DNA from: Cornus controversa
Taxonomy: Eukaryota > Streptophyta > Magnoliopsida > Cornales > Cornaceae
Reading direction: 5' to 3'
Assembly (NCBI GenBank): GCA_026545225.1
Contig: CM048850.1
Coordinates: forward strand, 8,171,501-8,235,500
Length of the DNA: 64,000 nucleotides
Made by a program: the position numbers and the translations under genes. Within the stretch, counting starts at the first letter, position 1. Each line of letters begins with the position of its first letter. Of this stretch, positions 56,759-64,000 are shown in pieces. Below the pieces are notes generated by a model that did no database searches, was not told where the DNA came from, and saw nothing but the letters and a program-made list of their open reading frames with translations.

Positions 56759-57712
56759 TAGCACATGCATGTAACCTCTCATATGCATACAACTTCAAAA
56801 TTAGCATACTTTACTCAAGCTACACTCAATGCATAATTTTAGAACACAGAACTAACATGCATTCAACCACCACATATTTCACATATAATCAAATATATGA
56901 CACTAGGTTACGCATTTGCACATAAATCCCAAATTGAGCACATAACACCTATATACCCAATTTTTTTATTTCACACACTTTAACCCACATACTAAAACCA
57001 ACACAAGGAACACCAAATGTGCAAAGACAGGATTCAAGAAAAGGCAAAAATCTAACTTCTCACCCCTTTCACTCTCCTAAAGCATCTGTTACACAACCTA
57101 TACCTCTCCTCTTCAACCGAAACCCTAGAATCGACAATTAGAAGAGAAGAAAAACCCCTACCTCAAAAATGAAGGCCTTCCAAGCACTTATCAAAATTCC
57201 AGTAATGTCAACCTTGCCGAACCATAAGTTTGTTCGGTGCAAACCGAAGCTCTTGCCGTCGGCGAAACCCGAATCGCACCCGAACGACTCTGAAATGTAG
57301 AGAGAAGGTAGAGAGGAGAAGAGGGAAATGTTAGAAAGAGAAAGATTCATGTGAAATGGATGGGATCACTCTCAACCAAATATTTAAATGGCATCTTGGC
57401 GCAAAAAAAGACTAAAACGCCCCCAGGCCACTTAACGTACCTTCCTGAACTCTGTTTTTGATTTTGAAAACTTCTACGATCTTGAAATCACTTCCTCTAC
57501 TCTCTAAAAATTTCATCTAAGCCATTCCAAAAAAAAATTGTCAAAATTTTTTTGGATTCCTGGGCCCACTAGGACCTCATCCCGAATCTCTGTTTCACCA
57601 AAAAAGTCAAACTTCACTAAATGTTCTGAAAACTTATCAAAACCTTTAAAACACTTTACAAACATGTTTCCCACATTTAAAACATCGACCAAAATTGGTT
57701 ACGGTCTCTATA
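54926..57712 (-). repeat. 5' LTR of the nested family-A element
   Basis: On + it begins TGTCACTTCCC and ends GGTCTCTATA. It is collinear with the 3' LTR at 44283-47140, including the extra tail with TTTGATACCATTC then TGTCATGCC (about 55060), the GTCGACT palindrome cluster (55455-55560) and the GCACCACGGCGGTTCAGTA block (about 56095-56113). (GT)n(CA)n tracts lie at about 55185-55243 and a (CA)n at about 56719-56743. It differs from the 3' LTR by many substitutions and small indels. Confidence 0.9.
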
Positions 57713-58985
57713 GCCAATAGGGTATTTAAGGTTAATTAGGGAGGCATGTAAGAATTATCAATAGGGTATTTAAGGTTAATTAGGGTGGCATGTGAGGATT
57801 TCCAGGAGGCATGTTAGGATTGCCAATAGGGTATTCAAGGTTAATTGGGGAGGCATGTGAGGATTAGTAAGAGGCATGTCAGGATTGCCAATAGGGTATT
57901 TAAGGTTAATAAGGGAGGCATATGAGAATTGAGTATTACATAGTAGGTTACTTATTATGTATATAAGGGAGGCATGTCAGGATTGTCAAATATTAATAAG
58001 GTATTTTATTTAATAAAGTGTCCGGGCATATAAGGATTGCCTTTGGTTTGAACTTAGAAAATAGGTTCTATAATTTGTGTGATAGGGAACGGATTGGGAT
58101 GGTGTGTAGGATGGTTTCTATTTTGGGACATAGGTTAAATAAGGAAATGATACGTATATATCTATGTTTGATGGATTGGGATGGTGTGGAGGATGCATGA
58201 TAAGGTTTTTAGTAGGGTTACAAGGAAGGCATGTGAGGATTGCCAATTACATAATACAATTTTTTATATATTTATATAAGGACGGGGCATGTGAGGATTG
58301 TCCATTATTTAATAAGGTATATAATATGTAGCTAAGGGAGGCATGTTAGGATTGCCTTATAGTAATAGGGTTTACATCTAAAAAAGTGTACAGGCATGTA
58401 AGGATTGCCTTTGGATTGAACTTAGAAAAGAGATTCTATAATTTGCGTGATAACGGATAGGTTGGTACGCTTGGTTGCTATTTTGGAACAGAGGTTAGAA
58501 TAGAAAATGATATGTGTACATCTATGTATTTTATTGTCCCTCATATAGAATGTATGTTTACCGATTCTCTGATTGGGTTGTAGTAGAGGGAACTTGCTCG
58601 TGGATTTAACCTACTTTGTTGGTATTTCAGGTCCCAGGCAGATTTTACCTCAGGGTTAGAACATGGAGTTCGAAGAGCGTGGCAGTTATCTATTCTTACT
58701 AGACTTTAGTGTAAGGATTTATATCTTTTCATAAGGTATTCACTTTTATAATTTTTGGTTAAAGGGGTCCTTGAGTTACAGGACTTCCAAGTTGTATTGT
58801 TCAGACTAGTATTATAGTTATTTCACATTATTAATTTATCTTAGTAGACTTTTCTTTCAGCATTTAAAGTTATTTCCTTTTGTCTTTGTATTATATGATT
58901 GTTTGCTATCAGTTGTAAGTATCCCTTATGTTTGACGTGTGAGAGTGGCTACCTCATGCGTGAAAATTTGTAAGGGGGTATTTCA
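57713..58985 (+). mobile_element. Family-B LTR copy B2, right part
   Basis: Resumes the LTR cut at 44282. The first bases repeat the GCCAA target site and the minisatellite runs on (GGCATGTCAGGATTGCC units to about 58400). A duplicated pair of segments mirrors those of B1 (about 58018-58200 and 58385-58560). The end GTAAGGGGGTATTTCA at 58985 matches the reverse of the B1 start. Confidence 0.85.
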
Positions 58986-58989
58986 TGAA

Positions 58990-59600
58990 CTTTGTGAAAT
59001 AACTCCTCAGATGGAGATGTTTTTTTTTTTTTTTTGTCACAGGAGAAGGGAGATGACTAATTAAAAATGATTCCATTAAGAAGGCTTCATCCCAAAATTG
59101 TATAGGCATGGAAGCTGAGGCCAACAAAGATAGGCCCATTTCCACGATATGTCTATGTTTTCATTCCACGGAACCTTGTTGTTGGTGAGTATGAAGATAA
59201 GAGATCTTATGAGAGATGCTTTGCTGTGATAAAATAAAATTGAGTTTTTAAAATCTCCCCTGCCCCCAATCTTACTAGACTGCTTTCTGTAAAAAAAAAA
59301 AATTAACATGTTTTTGGAATTGTAAAAATGTAGAGGCAACATCAGATTTGGTAGCAATGAGTACTAACCACATAAACTTACTAAAATCATCAATAAAGGC
59401 CACATAGTATCGATTTCCATTAACAGATGAAAAGGGGAAGGACCCCCTACATCGGTCAAAAGCAATTTTAAAGGATAATTTGAAACAGACAGAGAGAGAT
59501 GAAATGGCAACGCATGGCTTTTGCCCATACAACAAGTAACAAACACCACAGTTTTTATTTTTGATAAAAATAAAGTGATTAGCACGAATAACTTGACTAA
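58990..59600 (-). pseudogene. Ty1-Copia integrase fragment
   Basis: Read from right to left in alternating frames: CCMGKSHALPFHLSLS (end of the zinc-binding region), LKLLLTDVGGPSPF with the first catalytic Asp, YYVAFIDDFSKFMWLVL, KSDVASTFLQFQKHV, ILFYHSKASLI, then MGLSLLASASMPIQFWDEAF and LPSPVTKK. Order and strings are those of a Copia integrase core. At least three frame breaks are present and the left end abuts the family-B LTR. It is unrelated to the Gypsy elements around it. Confidence 0.87.
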
Positions 59601-59780
59601 TAATTTGAATAGCAGGATAGCTGAGTCTGTAATGTCATCTATTCATGGAAGCACGTTCACCCATCAAGGCTAACTTAGTAGAAATGAAGTTGAGGGCAAT
59701 GTGTAAAGCCTAACTCTACTATGTCCTCAAAGTAGACTATTGCCCGTGAATGGATCCTTAACACAGAAAAAAGATGGGTG

Positions 59781-61700
59781 TGTTGAACCAAGGTTTCCAA
59801 CTAAGGTTATCTTAGTTATTTTAATGATAACAAAACATTGTGAGTGTTAGAATTTAATGTCTACTTGAGTTTGTGCTTAAATAAGTTACATTCTAACAAG
59901 ACTCAAAGTAAGACAAGAGGATCAATAACAACTTGCAAATGTAGTCAAAACTCACATTGATCATTCCTATTTATGTCCAAAAGCTCATATTAAGGACATT
60001 ACAAAAGGATGAAGGTAATAAAATCAAAGAAAGAAGACTTCCCCCAATGCACATCAAGATCAATGAAAACATTAAAGATTGGGAAATTTAGTTTTGGTGA
60101 GTGTGTAGGTAATCTTTGTAAAGTTACTTTGATGTACTCACATGAATGATCTAGTACCAATACATTACATTCACATCATTCATAAGTCCTTAGATCAAAA
60201 GTAATAGGTAATGAACTTCATTTATAACATCATGAGACCTTTACTAAGGTTAAGTTAGTTCAAGTTTTTATAAGCTTTAGAAGAACTTAACTATTAAGCC
60301 ACAACTATGATTATGTATTTTAGTCAAATAATTTGCAATGGTGTCTAGGAGTGAGAACAATAAGGCTTTGAACTTATATGTTTAAATCATGAAAAGCCTT
60401 AGGTAATATTGAAATGATCTCCAATTGAAAATATCTTTAAATACTCAATATTCACATTTAGTGAAGTTGTGAAGTCAAGGACCTTGGATCAAATTGATTT
60501 ATTTCATAAGGTCATAGTTGACTTTGAGGATGTTCAAACATTCAAAGAAACCAACTCATAATCTAAAATTGATTCTATGACCACATACATCTCATTTTAG
60601 TATCCATTATTGGTTCTTCGAATTTTAGAATAGGACTTGATCGTAATGAAGCATTTATTCATTAGTCCTTGATATTTTAGGTTCATTCAAGCTTTAACAG
60701 AGTTGCCTTTCAAATAAGTTTTAAAACAGTCGACTTATTCAACCTGAATAGTCAATTTTTTCAAGTAGCACATTTTTGGCATTTCTAAAGCACTAAAGTA
60801 GAAGACTAATTCATTTCATATAGTCACCTATCTTTCTATTTTCATTAATGAAATTTTGTTAAATAGTTGACTTATTGTTTTGAGAAAGTCAGCTCTTTCT
60901 AGAAGGTTAAATCTAATATTTTGAAGGCTCAAATATAGTCAACTGTTTTATGCAAAGAGTCGACTATTTTTTCCCAAATTCAATATAACGGCTAGTTTAA
61001 CTGTCCTAAACATAACCCAAAGTTCTCCAAATGGCTACATTTCAGTTAGGTCTATAAATACACCTTGTATGTATATTTTACATGTGTGAGAGACCACTAC
61101 ACCCATAGTTGATCATTCATTATATTGAATCTATCCTTAAGCTCAGAATTCATATTTTATAAAGATAGTCACCACACTTAACCATATTCTTCCAAAGATC
61201 AATTCATTTGTGGTATGTCCTTCATCATTCTAGAGTTGAGCTTTCTTATTAATCCATTAATTGTAACTCTAAATTTGAGAGAGCTTTGAATTTATATCTC
61301 TTGTCTATTTGACAAACATTTATTGTATACACAACTTCTTATTCTTAAGATAAGAAGACCAAAAAGTTCTCTTGGCATTGGTAGCTTGGGAAAGCTTTGT
61401 AAGAGTTCTCTTTAAGCTCGAAAAAGAGAGAGGTTTCACTCAACCTAATAATAAGCAGGTTTGGTAGCGCTCTCCACCCATAAAAGTGAGCAATGGTTAT
61501 CTTTTAGCCGTAAAAAAAAAGGGTGTTTCACCACCAAATAAATGATATGATGTACAGTTTGCTTTCCACCCGTAAGGGAAGCCCCGTAGTGGATTTGGGT
61601 GAAATCTTAGAAGGTGCTCTCAAGTCAAGGACTTAGGACAGAGTTCCAAACCTTGTAAAAATATTGGTGTCAATGTTTGCATTTCACTATCAAAACAAGT
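59781..61700 (+). repeat. SIRE/Maximus-like Copia LTR, 3' end lost
   Basis: Starts TGTTGAACCAAGGTTTCCAA and GATAACAAAACATT, as in SIRE-type Copia LTRs. A TATA box, TCTATAAATACACC, lies at about 61051. Past it are GAAGCCCCGTAGTGGATTTG and CCTTGTAAAAATATTGGTGT, usual near the LTR end. GTCGACT-type short palindromes cluster at 60727-60970. The end is cut by the plastid insertion at about 61700. It may belong with the Copia integrase fragment to its left, although that is on the opposite strand. Confidence 0.6.
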
Positions 61701-62690
61701 TGGACTTCTTATGTTAGGATATGGATCAAATAATAAATATTTCTTTTTAAGTGGTCTACGAGTTGCTACCCAATCAATTAGTTATGAAATACCATTAACT
61801 TTATTTGAGTTATCAATATCTCTACGTGTGATTCGTTGAGACAAAAACTTTCTCTATTTCCTTTCTTTATAGGAAAGAAATTAAATGAGTTGAATACATA
61901 TTTTCATTTTTTTATTCATCATTTGGGTTGATGAACTAAACCAGATAGCTATATGAGCGAGAAAAAATGGCTTATAAATTCAAAGAAAAAAGATTGAGTC
62001 TCATTTCCTATCTACAAGAGTTAAGTAAAAGTAAACATAAACAGTAGAGGCTGTTCACCACAAGATTAGTTGATTAGTCATCATGTCTTGAAGCAGGTTC
62101 AAAATATCAACTGTATAGGATTTTCCCAATTTATTACCATACATGTATTAGTATAATTGGGGGGGGGGGATACTGAGTGGAAGGTTAGGAACACCAAGGT
62201 ACACAAAGGATTAGTAATATAGATTATGTAAGTTATCCAATGATCAAGCAGTACTCCCCACGATTCTGATCCAGAGTATGCTCCTATCCACCGATTAAAT
62301 AAATAACTATAAGGAATGAAGTAATCCTTTTGTTTAAGTCACTTTTTTTTTTGAGAAGGAGAATAGGAACGAAAAAAAGAATAAATAAAATAGAAAGAAT
62401 TTCCTTGCAACAGAAAAAAGAAAGAGATAAGTTTTTTTTTATTCTTTCTTTCCTATATTTATTTCCTATATACATATTTAGAGAGATAGACTTTTTGTCA
62501 TGATTCATGAACTAATGTAATGTCTAATTATTTTTTGTAATAAAAAATGATAGGTTGAAATATTTCTTGATATTACTACAAAAAGTATTTTATTGAAAGA
62601 TTAAGTTATTACTCATACGCAACAAAAAAATGAAAATTAATAAAAGACGAGATCAATTTAGAAGCACTTTTTTATTTATTATAAATAGAG
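61701..62690 (+). pseudogene. ndhA: Nuclear plastid DNA: ndhA exon 1 end plus group II intron start
   Basis: 61702-61825 decodes to [40 protein letters not shown] and LR. This matches plastid NdhA (NAD(P)H dehydrogenase subunit 1) with a few changes, for instance SG to LG and AAAQ to VATQ. The exon ends CTAC at 61825, exactly the ndhA splice site. It is followed by GTGTGATTCGTTGAGAC, a group II intron start (GTGCG with one change). The next kilobase has the AT-rich look of the ndhA intron (TATGCTCCTATCCACCGATT at about 62278). The substitutions and missing rest of the gene show an old nuclear plastid insertion (NUPT). The right limit is approximate. Confidence 0.87.
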
Positions 62691-62699
62691 CAGACATAA

Positions 62700-64000
62700 T
62701 TCCATTAGTCTAATTTGTAGAGATCCCAAAATTATTTATTTATTTTCTGAAATAAGATTATAAATAGATTTGTATATGTTTTAAATGTAATTTACATATG
62801 TGGCGACTTGTTTTGAGGTCCAGAGAGTTTCGTGAGACATTCAGCTCATTTTGAAATTTTGGGTCGTCAAGACCCAGGACGGGGTCGGGTGGGTCTGGGA
62901 ATCTGAATAACTTTTTGAAAATTTTTATTTTTGGTTATTGGCCAATTAGAATATTAAAAGAGACGTAGAGTTGATTTCAAGGCCATAGCTGTTTTCAGAT
63001 TCGAAAATGGAGGTCGAAAAGTTACGTTAAGTAAACTAGGGGAATTTTAGTAATTTTACATCCTAGGGCTTATAAATATCTAAAGGACAGATATTTACAA
63101 CCACTTTCTCTCTCTAAAAATTTGTAATTCTCTTCTCTCTTCCCACACAAGCTCCCTAACTTCTCTCTAAGATTCGGAGCCCCTAAGGCTTGATTCGGAA
63201 GGTGCCAAAGAAGGAAAACTTGTTCTAAGTGGTGAGGGTATCGCTTGGAACCGAACAAAGTGAGGTTTGGACAACCTTGGTGTTGGTGATTTTGAGGGAT
63301 AACTTGAGATTTTATCTCTTGAGGTAGGGTGTGTATGTTGTGTCTTTCATTTCAAGTTTAATTTCATATTATAAACATAAAATGAATGTTTTCATGTCAT
63401 ATATGAATTCTTAAACTCTTGAGATGAAATTCTTGCTAAATTTGATATGTATATGTTTTCTTGGATAGAAAATGATCAATATGTGATATAGAATGCATAA
63501 ATTGCTAGTGTATGCTTTATGTGAAGTATATTGCATATATGGGACTCTAGTGATTGTATTGGATCCTAGTTTTAATGTCAATTTTTTTTGAAAGGGTTGA
63601 ATATGTGTACTTGTCAATATGATTTCTTGCATGACATGCTAGAAATGAACATATGACATGAAATGGGCGCAATGCAGTGAGATTTGTGAATGTCTATGCA
63701 AAACATGATATGTTTTATGTGTGTGGAGTGTTATCTCGGAAGTGGCTCATGTACAAAGTAGATGAGAAACATATCTTCTGGGATTGAAAGTCCTCAAACT
63801 TGCGCAAGAGGGTTGGTTAGCGGTGGGTTAGTAGCACGAGAATAACCATGTACATGGGGTATAGGGCTTTGACACATATTCGGATTAGGTGTATGAGCGT
63901 GATTCCAATTCCGAGAGTAATATGAGTCTTAATTGTAACAATGTGAGTTATGTGAATTGAATAGTTTTATATTCTATTTCATCTGTGTCATATGTTATAG
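62700..64000 (+). mobile_element. Family-A-like Gypsy LTR, plus strand, runs off the window
   Basis: It shares the family-A U3 landmarks in opposite orientation: GACCCAGGACGGGGTCGGGT (about 62871), AAAATTTTTATTTTTGGTTA, GTTACGTTAAGT (about 63020), TATA-like GGCTTATAAATATCT (63067-63081), then a CT-rich leader (about 63105-63170) and GATTCGGAGCCCC. R/U5-like sequence continues to 64000. The end and any internal domains lie outside. The exact start is unclear because it merges with AT-rich plastid-derived sequence. Confidence 0.7.

Larger units (their letters stand above)
44283..57712 (-). mobile_element. Nested full-length Ty3/Gypsy element (family A) with GCCAA target duplication
   Basis: This 13.4-kb element split a family-B LTR. 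The target repeat GCCAA lies at 44278-44282 and 57713-57717, and the B minisatellite continues across. On the minus strand the order is 5' LTR (54926-57712), primer site, gag, protease, reverse transcriptase, RNase H, integrase, polypurine tract (47141-47170), 3' LTR (44283-47140). Domain order gag-PR-RT-RH-INT defines Ty3/Gypsy; the integrase C-terminus resembles the Tekay/Del branch (inference). Gag is split by another LTR at 51428-54320. Stops and frameshifts make it non-autonomous now. Left and right LTRs are visibly diverged, so the insertion is not recent. Confidence 0.93.

Noticed and set aside
62284-62508. 74-codon minus frame, Lys/Ile-rich
   Set aside because: Lies in AT-rich sequence that matches the plastid ndhA intron on the opposite strand; no plastid protein is encoded there.

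Overview
The window is nuclear DNA of a flowering plant, most likely a eudicot. The evidence is GT-AG introns, an intact EIN3/EIL transcription factor gene, plant-type LTR retrotransposons, TRIM, MITE and hAT elements, and an inserted plastid ndhA fragment. The species cannot be named from the sequence. There is no bacterial operon, CRISPR array or phage system.

Left part (1-13.4 kb): a Copia-like LTR end carrying a hAT-type MITE is followed by a receptor-like kinase gene. I assembled that gene from six exons on the + strand (1588-12325). The predicted product lacks the catalytic HRD and DFG signatures and is probably a pseudokinase. Its introns hold a decayed RTE-type LINE, two SMART/TRIM miniature retrotransposons in opposite orientation, LTR scraps and a GC-richer tract that looks organellar.

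Middle part (13.4-31 kb): a roughly 190-bp tandem array with long (TA)n-centred palindromes comes first. Next is a broken RPA1-like gene flanked by a 280-bp direct duplication. The best gene of the window follows: an intact ethylene-response regulator of the EIN3/EIL family (20443-22284, minus) with a 5'-UTR intron and a (TC)n leader. Two or three MITE-like inverted-repeat elements, a frameshifted hAT transposase (minus) and a FAR1-related fragment complete the region.

Right part (31-64 kb): almost entirely nested LTR retrotransposons. Two Ty3/Gypsy families dominate. Family A has LTRs near 2.8 kb ending TGTCACGCC. Family B has LTRs starting TGTAATACCCC or TGAAATACC and carries a minisatellite. 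One family-A element (44283-57712, minus) is bounded by a GCCAA target duplication and split a family-B LTR in two. Its own gag is split by another family-A LTR. Further right are a Copia integrase remnant, a SIRE-like LTR, a plastid ndhA exon 1 plus intron insertion, and one more family-A-like LTR on the + strand that runs off the window.

Only the EIN3-like gene, and probably the kinase-like gene, look like functional host genes; the rest is mobile-element debris. The most interesting structures are the duplicated LTR terminus with an embedded primer-binding-like site in every family-A LTR, a conserved splice-acceptor-like block in those LTRs, short-palindrome clusters shared by unrelated LTRs, and the palindromic array.
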